A stretch of DNA of 64,000 nt from contig JAGHZW010000111.1 in NCBI GenBank assembly GCA_017745195.1, forward strand, positions 19,916 through 83,915, read 5' to 3'. Below the pieces are notes generated by a model. The model ran no database searches and had not been told where the DNA came from. It worked only from the letters and a program-made list of their open reading frames with translations. The position numbers were made by a program, and so were the translations under genes. Of this stretch, positions 1-10,415 are shown in pieces. The first letter of the stretch is position 1. Each line of letters begins with the position of its first letter. The stretch comes from Pseudoxanthomonas sp. GTDB lineage: Bacteria; Pseudomonadota; Gammaproteobacteria; Xanthomonadales; Xanthomonadaceae.

Positions 1-2
1 CC

Positions 3-659
3 GGACTTCGGGCGGGGCTGTCCGGCAATGGTCCGCTGCCGGCGTATTCGCACTGCGACATCGTCGTCGCGGCCAACGTCGGCGGCGACCGCACGCTGTA
101 CCTGGTCGGCGGCAATGTGCTCAACACGGTGATGATGCGCAAGCTGCCGCTGGACGCGTCCGGGCGGCTGCTGCCCGGACCGCTGCAGGCGGCAGCCGAG
201 GACGCGCTGCGCGGCGAGAGTCGCGTCGCCGGCCGCCCCGTCACCGGCACCGCGGCCGCGCCGCCGGCCGCAGGGGCGGTGACCATGGGGGGCACCTCCA
301 CCACGAGCGCGCCGGTCAGCGACGAGGTGGTTCCCCCGGCCTGCCGTCCGGGCAATCCTTCGGCGTGCAGCTTCAATCGCCGCGACTGGGTGGCCCTGCT
401 CAAGCTGAAGCCGCAGGCGCAGTTGCGCGGCGGCTACCCGCCGCCGGCGCCATTCCGCCCGATACCGGCGGGCACCGGCACGCGACCGGCGCCGGCGCCC
501 GCGCAAGGCGTGGCCATTCCGCCAGCTGGCGCTCCCGCTGCCGCCCCTGCGGTGCGGCCGCCAGCCACGCCCGCCTCATCCCCGCCCCGGCAGGCGATGC
601 CCTCGCCCGCCGCGGCGCCTGCTGCGCAGGAACCGCCGCCGCCCCCGGCCGGCGGCTGA
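3..659 (+). CDS. DUF2272 domain-containing protein, 5'-truncated by window edge
   Basis: Frame stays open upstream of the 117 ATG to the window start (GLRAGLSGNGPLPAYSHCDIVVAANVGGDRTLYLVGGNVLNTVMMRKLPLD...), resembling a DUF2272 C-terminus; Pro/Ala-rich tail. Confidence 0.6.
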   Translation, partial: GLRAGLSGNGPLPAYSHCDIVVAANVGGDRTLYLVGGNVLNTVMMRKLPLDASGRLLPGPLQAAAEDALRGESRVAGRPVTGTAAAPPAAGAVTMGGTSTTSAPVSDEVVPPACRPGNPSACSFNRRDWVALLKLKPQAQLRGGYPPPAPFRPIPAGTGTRPAPAPAQGVAIPPAGAPAAAPAVRPPATPASSPPRQAMPSPAAAPAAQEPPPPPAGG

Positions 660-718
660 AACCGCGTACGTGCCGCTGCGGATCGTGGAGCATCGCCGCT
701 TCCGTTAAAGTCGCGGAC

Positions 719-1060
719 ATGCCCAGCCTAATCCTGCTCATGATCGTCGGCGCCGCCGCAGTCGCCTGGTGGAACGCCGCGCGCGCGGCCGCGGAACGCG
801 CCGAATCGCTCGGCCGCGATGCCTGCGCTGCGGCGGATGTGCAGTGGCTGGACCAGAGCGTGCATGCCACCGGCGTGCGCCTGTACAGGCGCGAGGACGG
901 CTGGCTGGGTCTGGAACGCACGTTCCGCTTCGACTATTCGGAAGATGGCGTCGAGCGCCATGGAGGCCGGCTGGTGCTGCGCGGCGACCGCCTGGTGTCG
1001 TTCGTCGGCCCTTCGTCCGGCGCGCACGTGATCCCGTTCGATCGCGCGCGCAGGAATTGA
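719..1060 (+). CDS. DUF3301 domain-containing protein
   Basis: N-terminal TM helix MPSLILLMIVGAAAVAWWNAARAAAERA followed by C..ADVQWLDQSV...LYRREDGWLGLERTFRFDYSEDG, as in DUF3301. Confidence 0.8.
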   Translation: MPSLILLMIVGAAAVAWWNAARAAAERAESLGRDACAAADVQWLDQSVHATGVRLYRREDGWLGLERTFRFDYSEDGVERHGGRLVLRGDRLVSFVGPSSGAHVIPFDRARRN

Positions 1061-1064
1061 CCGG

Positions 1065-1520
1065 CTACTTCACCACGCGCAGGTGCGGGCGCTTGCCGGG
1101 CGTGGGATCCGCTGGACCCTCGGGCGGCGTGTCGTGGTCGTCGCCGTCATGGGCTTCGTCACCGGCATAGGACGCGTGCGCGCTGCCCGCGCCTTCCTCG
1201 GGCAGCACCATGCCCTGCCCGGTCTCGCGCGCATACACCGCCAGCACCGCGCCGACCGGCACGTTCACCGGCTGGCTGACGCCGCCGAAGCGCGCGGTGA
1301 AGCCGATCCACTCGTTGTCCATCTGCAGCCCGACCACGGCGCGGTCGGCGATGTTGAGCACCACTTTGCCTTCGCGCACCGCGCCCGGCGGAACGCGCAC
1401 GCCGGCTACGCCCGCATCCACCAGGATGTGCGGAGTCATGCCGTTGTCGTTGATCCATTCGGTCAGCGCCCGCAACAGGTACGGACGGTAGCTGGTCATG
1501 CGTGGTGCGTCATCGCTCAT
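1065..1520 (-). CDS. sspB: ClpXP protease specificity-enhancing factor SspB
   Basis: SYRPYLLRALTEWINDNGMTPHILVDA...VPPGAVREGKVVLNIADRAVVGLQMDNEWIGFTARFGG, acidic region and XB-like C-terminal HLRVVK; adjacent to sspA. Confidence 0.95.
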   Translation of the reverse strand: MSDDAPRMTSYRPYLLRALTEWINDNGMTPHILVDAGVAGVRVPPGAVREGKVVLNIADRAVVGLQMDNEWIGFTARFGGVSQPVNVPVGAVLAVYARETGQGMVLPEEGAGSAHASYAGDEAHDGDDHDTPPEGPADPTPGKRPHLRVVK

Positions 1521-1579
1521 GGCGTGCAGTCTACGCCGCCGCGCGGGATATTGCCGCGGCGCGGGGCCGCGGCCGCCGG

Positions 1580-2215
1580 TCAGACCGGCATTTCGCGCAG
1601 CTTCTTTTCCTGGTCGGTGAGGCTGCGGAGGAAACCGGGATTGCGGAAGATCCGGTTGCCGTAGTCCTCGATCGGCTTGCCGTCCTTCGGCAGCGGCACG
1701 TCCAGCGCCTGCAGGCGCCAGATGATCGGCGCCATCGCGCAGTCGGCCAGGCTCATCTCGGGATTGAGGAAGAACTTGCTGGCGCGGAACAGCGGCAGCG
1801 ACTCGGTCAGCAGTTCCTTCAGGCGCTTGCGGCCGGCTTCGGCCTGCTGCTTGTTGCCCAGCTGGATCGCCTGCACCTGCGGCACCCAGTCGTGCTCGAT
1901 CCGCAACATGGCAAGGCGCAGCCGCGCCCGCGACAGCGGGTCGACCGGCATCAGCGGCGGGTGCGGGTAACGCTCGTCCAGGTACTCGCTGACCACCGAG
2001 GCCGCGTACAGCACCAGCTCGCGCTCGACCAGGGTCGGCACCGAGTGGTACGGATTGAGGTGGATCAGGTCCTCCGGCGGGTTCTGCGCATCCACCGGGA
2101 CCAGGTCGTAGGTCACACCCTTGGCCGCCAGGACCAGGCGCACCCGATGACAAAGCACGTCATCGACAGAGGAGAACAACGTCAGGGTATTGCGCATGCG
2201 CACGCTCGCTGCCAT
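1580..2215 (-). CDS. sspA: Stringent starvation protein A (GST-fold)
   Basis: TLFSSVDDVLCHRVRLVLAAKGVTYDLVPVDAQNPPEDLIHLNPYHSVPTLVERELVLYAASVVSEYLDERYPHPPLMP. Confidence 0.95.
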   Translation of the reverse strand: MAASVRMRNTLTLFSSVDDVLCHRVRLVLAAKGVTYDLVPVDAQNPPEDLIHLNPYHSVPTLVERELVLYAASVVSEYLDERYPHPPLMPVDPLSRARLRLAMLRIEHDWVPQVQAIQLGNKQQAEAGRKRLKELLTESLPLFRASKFFLNPEMSLADCAMAPIIWRLQALDVPLPKDGKPIEDYGNRIFRNPGFLRSLTDQEKKLREMPV

Positions 2216-2324
2216 CTAGGCCCTCCGACGACCGGGCTCCGCCGGCCGTACCCGCGCTGCCAGGCCCCTCGCCGGCAGTCGCCATATCCCCCGAGTGTGC
2301 CGGTGAGCGCCCAAAAAGCGCAAG

Positions 2325-2343
2325 GCCGGGAAGATCCCGGCCC
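2325..2343. terminator. Hairpin downstream of petC (GGCCGGGA-AGA-TCCCGGCC)
   Basis: Perfect 8-bp stem with 3-nt loop; followed on the minus strand by a short T-rich stretch (rc of cccaaaaagcgc). Confidence 0.6.
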
Positions 2344-2386
2344 CGGCATCACCTGCAGGCGCGCTCCCGAGGGAGCGCACCAGGCA

Positions 2387-3130
2387 TCAGTGCACGTCCG
2401 ACCAGTACTCCTGCTTGAGCAGGTAGCCGAGGAAGGTCAGTGCCACCAGGAACAGGATCACCCACACGCCGAGCGCCTGGCGCTTGAGTGCGGCCGGCTC
2501 GCCGGCGTACTCGAGGAAGTTGGCGATGTCGCGCACGGTCTGGTCGAATTCCTCGGCCGACTGCCGGCCCGGCGTGGTGACCAGCAGACGCTCCGGATGG
2601 CGGGTGCCGGTCTCGTCGGGCTCGCCGAACTCGGCGTGCTGGACGCCCTGCAGCTCCCACAGCGGGTTGGGCATGGAGGCGTTCGGGAACAGCTGGTTGT
2701 TCCAGCCCAGCGGACGCGACTCGTCCAGGTAGAACGACTTGAGGTAGGTATAGATCCAGTTGCTGCCACGCACGCGGCCGGCCAGGCTCAGGTCCGGCGG
2801 CATCTTGCCGAACCAGGCGGTGCCGTCGGCGTTGCGCATGGTCACCTGGATCTGCTCGCCGAACTTGGCGCCGGTGAAGTTGAGGTTGGACATCACCTCT
2901 TCTTCGGTCAGCCCCAGGTCCTCGGCCATGCGCGAGTAACGCAGGAACTTGAGCGAGTGGCAGCCCGAGCAGTAGTTCATGTACAGCTTGGCACCGCGCT
3001 GCAGCGAGGCACGGTCGGACAGGTCATTGCCGGCCTGCAGCAGGTTGCCGCCCTCGGAGGCGAGCACCGCAGCTGAAAACAGGAGTCCGGCAGCGGCCGA
3101 GGCCAGCAGGGCAATCCACTTCTTAGTCAT
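2387..3130 (-). CDS. petC: Ubiquinol-cytochrome c reductase, cytochrome c1
   Basis: Haem motif CSGCH in [27 protein letters not shown]-terminal membrane anchor; downstream of cytochrome b. Confidence 0.97.
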   Translation of the reverse strand: MTKKWIALLASAAAGLLFSAAVLASEGGNLLQAGNDLSDRASLQRGAKLYMNYCSGCHSLKFLRYSRMAEDLGLTEEEVMSNLNFTGAKFGEQIQVTMRNADGTAWFGKMPPDLSLAGRVRGSNWIYTYLKSFYLDESRPLGWNNQLFPNASMPNPLWELQGVQHAEFGEPDETGTRHPERLLVTTPGRQSAEEFDQTVRDIANFLEYAGEPAALKRQALGVWVILFLVALTFLGYLLKQEYWSDVH

Positions 3131-4382
3131 GCGTCGTCACCCGTTCCGGCACCGGCTTGGTCTTGTCCCATTTGGTCCACAGCGGCATGGTCAGGAAGAA
3201 AAGGAAGTAATAGGCGGTCAGGAAGCGGCCGATGATCGTCTCCACCGGGTCGGTGCCGGGGCCGGCGCCGATCTTGCCCAGGTAGACGAAGGTGAAGGCG
3301 AACGCCAGCAGCAGCGCCCAGGAGAGCTTGCCGCGGTAGCGGTACGACTTGGCCTTGGCGCGGTCCAGCCACGGCAGCGCGAACAGGATCGCGATCGCGC
3401 CGAACATCACCATCACGCCGCCGAGCTTGTTCGGCACCACCCGCAACATCGCGTAGAACGGGGTGTAGTACCACACCGGCTTGATGTGCGCCGGCGTCAC
3501 CAGGCGGTTGGCCTCGGTGAAGTTGTCATGCTCGAGGAACCAGCCGCCGAACGCCGGGGCGAAGAAGATGATGAAGGCGGCGATGACCAGCATCGCGAAC
3601 ACGTAGAAGGTGTCCTTCACCGTGTAGTACGGGTGGAACGGCACGCCGTCGGCGGGGGCGGTCGGCGACCAGCGGTTGCCCTTCGGCCCCTTCTTGATCT
3701 CGACGCCATCCGGGTTGTTCGAGCCGACCTCGTGCAGCGCGCCCAGGTGCAGCACGACCAGCAGCAGCAGGACCAGCGGCAGTGCGACCACGTGCAGGGC
3801 GAAGAAGCGGCCCAGGGTCGCGTCGGACGGCAGGTAGTCGCCCATGATCCACTCGGTCAGGCCGCCGCCGATCACCGGGATCGCGCCGAACAGCGAGATG
3901 ATCACCTTGGCACCCCAGAACGACATCTGGCCCCATGGCAGCACGTAGCCCATGAAGGCTTCGGCCATCAGCACCAGGTAGATCAGCATGCCGAGGATCC
4001 ACACCAGCTCGCGCGGCTTCTGGTAGGAGCCGTACATCAGGCCGCGGAACATGTGCAGGTAGACGACGATGAAGAACATCGACGCGCCGGTGCTGTGCAT
4101 GTAGCGGATCAGCCAGCCCCACTCCACGTCGCGCATGATGTACTCGACCGAGGCGAAGGCTTCCGCCGCGCTCGGCTTGTAGTGCATCGTCAGGAAGATG
4201 CCGGTCACGATCTGGTTGACCAGCACCACCATCGACAGCACGCCGAAGATGTACCAGATGTTGAAGTTCTTCGGCGCGTAGTACTCGGACATGTGCTTCC
4301 GGTACATCGGCGCCAGCGCCGGGGCGCGTGCATTGACCCAGTCCATCACGCCGGTGGCGGTGCGGGTGAAGATGTTCGCCAT
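3123..4382 (-). CDS. petB: Ubiquinol-cytochrome c reductase, cytochrome b
   Basis: [63 protein letters not shown]: canonical cytochrome b motifs. Confidence 0.98.
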   Translation of the reverse strand: MANIFTRTATGVMDWVNARAPALAPMYRKHMSEYYAPKNFNIWYIFGVLSMVVLVNQIVTGIFLTMHYKPSAAEAFASVEYIMRDVEWGWLIRYMHSTGASMFFIVVYLHMFRGLMYGSYQKPRELVWILGMLIYLVLMAEAFMGYVLPWGQMSFWGAKVIISLFGAIPVIGGGLTEWIMGDYLPSDATLGRFFALHVVALPLVLLLLVVLHLGALHEVGSNNPDGVEIKKGPKGNRWSPTAPADGVPFHPYYTVKDTFYVFAMLVIAAFIIFFAPAFGGWFLEHDNFTEANRLVTPAHIKPVWYYTPFYAMLRVVPNKLGGVMVMFGAIAILFALPWLDRAKAKSYRYRGKLSWALLLAFAFTFVYLGKIGAGPGTDPVETIIGRFLTAYYFLFFLTMPLWTKWDKTKPVPERVTTHD

Positions 4383-4385
4383 CGC

Positions 4386-5003
4386 TTACGCCCCCTGCGG
4401 ATCGACGCCCACGACAATCGTGTTGTCGTCGGCGTAATGGTGCGGCGGCACGACCAGGTTGGTCGGTGCCGGCACGCCCTGGAACACGCGCCCGGCCATG
4501 TCGAAGCGCGACTTGTGGCACGGGCAGAAGTAGCCACCCTTCCACTCCGGGTCGAACGGCTCGGGGCGGATCTCGGCGACCATCTCCGGCGAGCAGCCGA
4601 GGTGGGTGCACAGGCCGACCAGGACCGAGATCTCCGGCTTGAGCGAACGCAGCTCCGGGTTGGCCTTGAGCACGTAGGCCGGCTGCTGGTCGGCGTTCTT
4701 GGACTCCGGATCGCGCAGGCGGCCATCCAGGGTCGGCAACGCCTCGAGCACGGCCTTGGAACGCTTGACGATCCAGATCGGCTGGCCGCGCCATTCCAGG
4801 ATCAGGCGCTGGCCTTCCTGCAGGGCGCTGATGTCGGCGGTCACCGGTGCGCCGGCGAGCCTGGCCCGGGCGCTGGGGTTCCACGACTTGATGAACGGTA
4901 CTGCGGCGAAACCGGCTCCGACGGCACCCACCACCACGGTGGACGCGGTCAGGAACCGGCGTCGGCCCGTGTTCACGGGCTTTTGGACCTCATCGTTGGC
5001 CAT
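4386..5003 (-). CDS. petA: Ubiquinol-cytochrome c reductase, Rieske iron-sulfur subunit
   Basis: CTHLGCSP...[27 protein letters not shown] Rieske cluster motifs; Tat-type N-terminus RRRFL. Confidence 0.98.
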   Translation of the reverse strand: MANDEVQKPVNTGRRRFLTASTVVVGAVGAGFAAVPFIKSWNPSARARLAGAPVTADISALQEGQRLILEWRGQPIWIVKRSKAVLEALPTLDGRLRDPESKNADQQPAYVLKANPELRSLKPEISVLVGLCTHLGCSPEMVAEIRPEPFDPEWKGGYFCPCHKSRFDMAGRVFQGVPAPTNLVVPPHHYADDNTIVVGVDPQGA

Positions 5004-5150
5004 CCGGCACTCCGAAAAATCTTTCTACTGGTAGCGTTGGCTGCCTGCGACACGTGCCCCGTGATCACAGCACGGTCCGGTCGCAAAAGACGGCGAAGTG
5101 TAACGGATGCCTTAACGGGCCGACAATGGCGATCCATGCCGAAGCCGGTG

Positions 5151-6059
5151 TCAGCGTGCCGCCTGCACGCCGCGGTAGCGTTCGGCGAGCACGCCGACCC
5201 GCTGCACGTAGCGCTGGGTCTCGCTGTACGGCGGCACCCCCCGGTAGCGATCCACCGCGCCCTCGCCGGCGTTGTAACCGGCAGCGGCCAGGGTCAGGTC
5301 GCCGTTGTAGCGACGCAGCAGCCAGGACAGGTACTGGACCCCGCCGCGTATGTTCTGGTTCGCGTCATAGCTGTCGGCCACGCCGAACCTGCGCGCGGTC
5401 GGCGGCATCAGCTGCATCAGCCCCTGCGCGCCGGCGCGCGACAGCGCCAGCGGGTTGAACGCGGATTCGGCATGGATGATCGCCCGCACGATCGCCTCCT
5501 CGACCCCGAACTCGCGTGCTGCTGCCGCGATCTCGGCCTGGTAGGCGCTGGTGTTCAGGCGCACGGTCGCGAAGCTGACCCCGGGGTTGACCGCGCAGGC
5601 ATAGCAGGTCTCGATGTAGCTGTAGGCGATGGTGCGCAGCTGGCTGGCCCCGGCACCGCGCCCCGGCGGCCGGCTGCTGAAGTGGCGCACGCCATCCTTC
5701 ATGTAGGAGTAGACCTGGCCACTGACCCGGCGTTGCGGCGCGGCGGTGCGGACCGGCGGCAGCGGCGCGGGCACGATCGCATCGGACCGGTTGCTGGCTG
5801 GGATCAGCGCCGGCGCAGGCGTCGAAACGGCCACCGCGGCCGGGACCGGCGCGGGCACCTGGGCGGCCCGGCGCGCGCGGGTCACGCCCCGGTCCGGGGT
5901 GTAGTGGCTGAAGACCTTGCACTGGGCGCCGGCGATACGCTGGCTGACATAGCTGGCGACGCCATCCGCGCCGACGCAGCGGTACAGCGTGCCTGCACTG
6001 GCCGGCATGGCGACCAGCGCGAGCAGCAGCGCGCCCGCTTTCCCCAGCATCCCCTTCAT
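5151..6059 (-). CDS. Lytic transglycosylase (SLT) with N-terminal DUF4124-like region
   Basis: Signal peptide; [63 protein letters not shown]...[11 protein letters not shown] motifs. Confidence 0.9.
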   Translation of the reverse strand: MKGMLGKAGALLLALVAMPASAGTLYRCVGADGVASYVSQRIAGAQCKVFSHYTPDRGVTRARRAAQVPAPVPAAVAVSTPAPALIPASNRSDAIVPAPLPPVRTAAPQRRVSGQVYSYMKDGVRHFSSRPPGRGAGASQLRTIAYSYIETCYACAVNPGVSFATVRLNTSAYQAEIAAAAREFGVEEAIVRAIIHAESAFNPLALSRAGAQGLMQLMPPTARRFGVADSYDANQNIRGGVQYLSWLLRRYNGDLTLAAAGYNAGEGAVDRYRGVPPYSETQRYVQRVGVLAERYRGVQAAR

Positions 6060-6200
6060 GGCGCGGAGTATCCCGGCTTCCCCCGTCATTGCCAAGCCAT
6101 TGTCCGACAAGCGGAAAAACGTGGCCGGCGTCGCGGATCGGCCGCCGGCCGCTTCGTGGACGGCTACAATGCGCACCCCTGCCCGCCTGGACTAACCGCC

Positions 6201-7667
6201 ATGACCGGGATGAACGCCACGCCGGACATCCATCCGGACGCCGCCATCGCGCCCACCACCCCGATTGCCCCCGCCCTGGTTCCGCTGCCGGGGGCCACCC
6301 CGCGCGCCATCCCCGGCGGAGCGAGGGGCAAGCTCTATATAAAGACCCACGGCTGCCAGATGAACGAGTACGACTCGGCCAAGATGGCCGACGTGCTGGC
6401 CGAGCACGAGGGCCTGGAGCTGACCGACGACCCCGAACAGGCCGACGTCGTCCTGGTCAACACCTGCTCGATCCGCGAAAAGGCGCAGGAGAAGGTGTTC
6501 AGCCAGCTCGGCCGCTGGAAGGCGCTGAAGGGCCGCGGCCGCGAGGTGATCATCGGCGTTGGCGGCTGCGTGGCATCCCAGGAAGGCGAGGCGATCGTCA
6601 AGCGTGCGCCGTACGTGGACCTGGTGTTCGGCCCGCAGACCCTGCACCGCCTGCCCGAGCTGATCCGCGCCCGCCGCGAACAGAACCGGCCGCAGGTCGA
6701 CATCAGCTTCCCGGAGATCGAGAAGTTCGACCGCCTGCCCGAGCCGCGCGCCGAAGGGCCGAGCGCGTTCGTCTCGATCATGGAAGGCTGCTCGAAGTAC
6801 TGCTCGTTCTGCGTGGTGCCCTACACCCGCGGCACCGAGGTCAGCCGCCCGTTCGAGGACGTGCTGGTCGAAGTGGCGCAGCTGGCCGCGCAGGGCGTGC
6901 GCGAGATCAACCTGCTCGGGCAGAACGTCAACGCCTACCGCGGCCCCCTGGACGGCACCGACGAAGTGGCGGACCTGGGCCTGCTGATCCGCACCATCGC
7001 CCAGATCGAGGGCGTGGGCCGGATCCGCTTCACCACCTCGCACCCGCTTGAGTTCTCCGACTCGCTGGTCGAGGCCTATCGCGACGTGCCGCAGCTGGCC
7101 AACTACCTGCACCTGCCAGTCCAGGCCGGCAGCGACCGCGTGCTCAGCGCGATGAAGCGCGGCTACACCGCGCTGGAGTTCAAGCAGAAGATCCGCAAGC
7201 TGCGCGCGGTGCGCCCGGACATCTCCATCTCCTCGGACTTCATCGTCGGCTTCCCCGGCGAGACCGATGCCGACTTCGACAAGACCATGAAGCTGATCGA
7301 GGACGTCGGCTTCGACCAGAGCTTCTCGTTCATCTATTCGCGCCGCCCCGGCACGCCAGCCGCCGACCTCGAGGACGACACGCCCGAGTCGGTCAAGCAC
7401 GCGCGCCTTGAACGGCTGCAGCAGCACATCAACACGCACGCCGCCGGCATCTCGCAGGCGATGGTCGGCACCGTGCAGACGGTGCTGGTCGAAGGCCCGT
7501 CGAAGAAGGACCCCAACGAGCTGACCGGCAAGACCGAGAACATGCGCTCGGTGAACTTCGCCGGTTCGCCGCGACTGGTCGGCCAGTTCGTCGACGTGGT
7601 GATCACCGAGGCGTTGACCAACTCGCTGCGCGGGCGGGTGGCCATCGGCGGCAACGACGCGGACTGA
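6201..7667 (+). CDS. miaB: tRNA-2-methylthio-N6-dimethylallyladenosine synthase MiaB
   Basis: [19 protein letters not shown], radical-SAM [50 protein letters not shown]-terminus. Confidence 0.98.
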   Translation: MTGMNATPDIHPDAAIAPTTPIAPALVPLPGATPRAIPGGARGKLYIKTHGCQMNEYDSAKMADVLAEHEGLELTDDPEQADVVLVNTCSIREKAQEKVFSQLGRWKALKGRGREVIIGVGGCVASQEGEAIVKRAPYVDLVFGPQTLHRLPELIRARREQNRPQVDISFPEIEKFDRLPEPRAEGPSAFVSIMEGCSKYCSFCVVPYTRGTEVSRPFEDVLVEVAQLAAQGVREINLLGQNVNAYRGPLDGTDEVADLGLLIRTIAQIEGVGRIRFTTSHPLEFSDSLVEAYRDVPQLANYLHLPVQAGSDRVLSAMKRGYTALEFKQKIRKLRAVRPDISISSDFIVGFPGETDADFDKTMKLIEDVGFDQSFSFIYSRRPGTPAADLEDDTPESVKHARLERLQQHINTHAAGISQAMVGTVQTVLVEGPSKKDPNELTGKTENMRSVNFAGSPRLVGQFVDVVITEALTNSLRGRVAIGGNDAD

Positions 7668-7681
7668 CCGCTCGCCACCTT

Positions 7682-8347
7682 TCAGCGCAGCGTGGTGAGC
7701 CAGCGCTCGCCACGCGCATCGACCTGCAGCACCCGCGAGTCGGGCAGCCGTCGCGCCCGACCGCCTTCCAGCAGCTTCCGCAGCAGCGCGGCGCCGAGCG
7801 CGCCGGCCAGGTGGTCGCGCCGCTCGCTCCAGTCCAGGCAGGCCCTGCACAGTGGCCGCCGGGCTGAGCGCATTACCTCCAGATCGAAGCCGGCCTGCCG
7901 GCACCAGGCCTCGCCGGTGGCGGTCAGCTCCAACCCGTCCGCGCCGGCCAGGTGGCCGTGCTCCCGCATCGCCTGCAGCCAGGCCACCGCCAGCTCGCCG
8001 GCAAGGTGGTCGTAGCACACCCGCGCGCGGCGCAATCCAGGGTCGGCAGGACCGGCCCGACGCACCGGCCGGTCGGGCACGGCGCCCATCAGTGCCTCGA
8101 TGGCGCGGGCGACTTCGGGCCCGGCCAGGCGGAAATAGCGGTGCCTGCCCTGCTGCGCGACTTCCACCAGGCCCGCCTTGAGCAGTCGCGACAGGTGGCT
8201 GCTCGCAGTCGAAGGCGACACGCCGCCGTCGAGGGCCAGTTCGCCCGCCGTGCGCGCCTGCCCTGCCATCAGCATGACCAGCATCCGGCTGCGCGCCGGA
8301 TCGCCCAGCAGGGCGGCGACATGTGCGAGTTCGTGCGGCCCGGACAT
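7682..8347 (-). CDS. ArsR-family winged-helix transcriptional regulator with Cys-containing C-terminal extension
   Basis: LAHVAALLGDPARSRMLVMLMAGQARTAGELALDGGVSPSTASSHLSRLLKAGLVEVAQQGRHRYFRLAG; C-terminal LCRACLDWSERRDHLAGALGAALL. Confidence 0.88.
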   Translation of the reverse strand: MSGPHELAHVAALLGDPARSRMLVMLMAGQARTAGELALDGGVSPSTASSHLSRLLKAGLVEVAQQGRHRYFRLAGPEVARAIEALMGAVPDRPVRRAGPADPGLRRARVCYDHLAGELAVAWLQAMREHGHLAGADGLELTATGEAWCRQAGFDLEVMRSARRPLCRACLDWSERRDHLAGALGAALLRKLLEGGRARRLPDSRVLQVDARGERWLTTLR

Positions 8348-8370
8348 GTTTCGATCCTAGTCGAAGCATG
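8345..8370. promoter_or_regulatory. Imperfect 26-bp inverted repeat CATGtTTCGAtcctagTCGAAgCATG at arsR/osmC divergent junction (candidate operator)
   Basis: Two concentric symmetric blocks (CATG/CATG and TTCGA/TCGAA) read from the sequence; overlaps the arsR-type start codon. Confidence 0.5.
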
Positions 8371-8421
8371 CCCTCGCCACGAGTGCCAGCCTGTGCATGG
8401 CCTCCACGACCGGTACCCGGC

Positions 8422-8916
8422 ATGCATTCCGCTCCGCTCCGCCACTACCGCGCACGCGTGCACTGGACCGGCAGCACGGGCGAAGGCACGTCCCGTTACG
8501 ACGCCTATTCGCGCGCTCACCGCATCCACGTCGACGGCAAACCATCGCTGGCGGGCAGCGCTGACCCGGCCTTCCGCGGCGACGCGACCCTGCACAATCC
8601 CGAAGACCTGTTCCTGGCCTCGGTGGCGGCGTGCCACATGCTGTTCTACCTGGCCCTGTGCGCACGCGAAGGACTGCGCGTGCTCGCCTACGAGGACGCC
8701 GCCGAAGGCGTGCTGGACGCGGACACGAACGGCCACGGGCGTTTCCGCGAAATCCAGCTGCGCCCGCGCGTGACCCTCGCCGCCGATGCGGATCCCGTGC
8801 GCGCCGTGGCACTGCACCAGGCCGCCCATGCGCGCTGCTTCATCGCCAATTCCTGCAGCGTGCCGGTGCGTTGCGATCCGGTCGTCGAGCCCATGGACGC
8901 AGGAGCCCGCGCATGA
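8422..8916 (+). CDS. OsmC family protein
   Basis: YRARVHWTGSTGEGTSRYDAYSRAHRI...NPEDLFLASVAACHMLFYLALCAREG; Cys in the ACHM motif and SCSVPV. Confidence 0.88.
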   Translation: MHSAPLRHYRARVHWTGSTGEGTSRYDAYSRAHRIHVDGKPSLAGSADPAFRGDATLHNPEDLFLASVAACHMLFYLALCAREGLRVLAYEDAAEGVLDADTNGHGRFREIQLRPRVTLAADADPVRAVALHQAAHARCFIANSCSVPVRCDPVVEPMDAGARA

Positions 8917-9308
8917 AGGACGTGGAGGTCGTGCTGGCGGATCGCCCCGGAGAACTGGCACGCATGGCCGCTGCGCTCGGCGCGGCCGGGATCAGCATCG
9001 AAGGCGGTGGCGTGTGGAGCATCGATGGCCGCGCCGTGGCGCACTTCCTGTTCGATGGCCCGGCACCGGTGTCACGCGTGCTGGCCGCCCAGGGCATGGA
9101 GGTGGTCGCCGAGCGCGAGGTCGTCGTCCTGCGCCTGGACCAGGCCCGTCCAGGCCAGCTTGGCGCAGCGGCCGGTGCGATGGCCGCGGCCGGCGTGAAC
9201 ATCCTCGCCCAGTACAGCGACCACGATCACCGGCTGGTGCTGGTGGTCGATGACCTGGTGGCGGCGCGCGAAGTCGCAGCGGACTGGACCCGCGGCCGCG
9301 GGTCCTGA
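8913..9308 (+). CDS. ACT domain-containing protein (two ACT-like halves)
   Basis: DVEVVLADRPGELARMAAALGAAGISIEGG... and LRLDQARPGQLGAAAGAMAAAGVNILAQYSDHDHRLVLVVDD; overlaps the osmC stop. Confidence 0.7.
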   Translation: MKDVEVVLADRPGELARMAAALGAAGISIEGGGVWSIDGRAVAHFLFDGPAPVSRVLAAQGMEVVAEREVVVLRLDQARPGQLGAAAGAMAAAGVNILAQYSDHDHRLVLVVDDLVAAREVAADWTRGRGS

Positions 9309-9326
9309 ACGCACCGGGCTACGACG

Positions 9327-10415
9327 TCAATCCAGCCGCTTGCGGAAGCGCAGCACCGCCGCGGTCATCATCACCGTGGCGAAGGCCAGCAGCGCCAGCA
9401 CGTCGGGCCACAGCTCCCACAGGCCGGCGCCGCGCAGCATGATGCCGCGGACCAGGCGCATGAAGTGGGTCAGCGGCAGCACCTCGGCCAGCCACTGCGC
9501 CGGCCGCGGCATGCCTGAGAACGGGAACATGAAACCCGACAGCAGGATCGACGGCAGGAACACGAAGAACGTCATCTGCATCGCCTGGAACTGCGAGGCG
9601 GCGCGGGTGGAGATCATCAGCCCGAGCGAGAGGTTGGCCAGGATCAGCAGGCCGGCGGCGAGGTACACGTCGAACGGGCTGCCACCCAATGGCACCTGGA
9701 ACAGCCACAGCCCCAGTCCCAGCACCACCGTGGTCTGGACCAGGCCGATGCCCACGTAGGGCAGCACCTTGCCGACCATCAGCTCGAAGCTGCTGACCGG
9801 GCTGGCGATCAGCAGCTCCATGTTGCCGCGTTCGCGCTCGCGCACGATGGCCACCGCGGTGAACAGGACCATGGTCATGGTCAGGATCACCCCGATCAGG
9901 CCCGGCACGATGTTCACCGCCGAACGTCGCTGCGGGTTGTAGAAGGCCACCACCGATATCGGCTGCTGCGCGCGCACGTTCACGCCGCCGCCATCCAGCG
10001 GCATCCGTGCCAGTTGCACCGCCGCGCTCTGCACCGCGTTGTCGCTGCCGTCGACCAGGATCTGCACCGCCTCGCGCCCTTCCGCGCGACGCGCCTCGAA
10101 ATCGGCCGGAATGACCACGCCGATGCTGATCCGGCCGCGGCGCATCGCTTCCAGCAGTTCCTGCGGCGTGTGCACGTCGAGTACCGGCCGGACCACGCCG
10201 CTGGCGATGATGTCCATGGTCAGCGCGCGCGAGGCCGAGGTCCGCGCCTGGTCGGCGAATCCGGCCGACAGGTCGCGCAGGTTGGTGTTGATCGCATAGC
10301 CGAACAGCAGCAGCTGCACCACCGGGATGCCGACGATCATCGCCAGGGTGATCCGGTCGCGGCGCATTTGCCGCAGCTCCTTGACCATCACCGCCAGCAG
10401 CCGGCCCGCCTTCAT
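9327..10415 (-). CDS. ABC-2 type transporter permease (YbhS/YbhR-like)
   Basis: MVKELRQMRRDRITLAMIVGIPVVQLLLFGYAINTN...ERERGNMELLIASPVSSFELMVGKVLPYV...PSILLSGFMFPFSGMP. Confidence 0.92.
   Translation of the reverse strand: MKAGRLLAVMVKELRQMRRDRITLAMIVGIPVVQLLLFGYAINTNLRDLSAGFADQARTSASRALTMDIIASGVVRPVLDVHTPQELLEAMRRGRISIGVVIPADFEARRAEGREAVQILVDGSDNAVQSAAVQLARMPLDGGGVNVRAQQPISVVAFYNPQRRSAVNIVPGLIGVILTMTMVLFTAVAIVRERERGNMELLIASPVSSFELMVGKVLPYVGIGLVQTTVVLGLGLWLFQVPLGGSPFDVYLAAGLLILANLSLGLMISTRAASQFQAMQMTFFVFLPSILLSGFMFPFSGMPRPAQWLAEVLPLTHFMRLVRGIMLRGAGLWELWPDVLALLAFATVMMTAAVLRFRKRLD

Noticed and set aside
2979-7667. 1562-aa plus-strand ORF
   Set aside because: Its first two-thirds are antisense to petC/petB/petA and the lytic transglycosylase, with His/Arg/Gln-rich low-complexity translation; only the 3' part from 6201 (miaB) is real.
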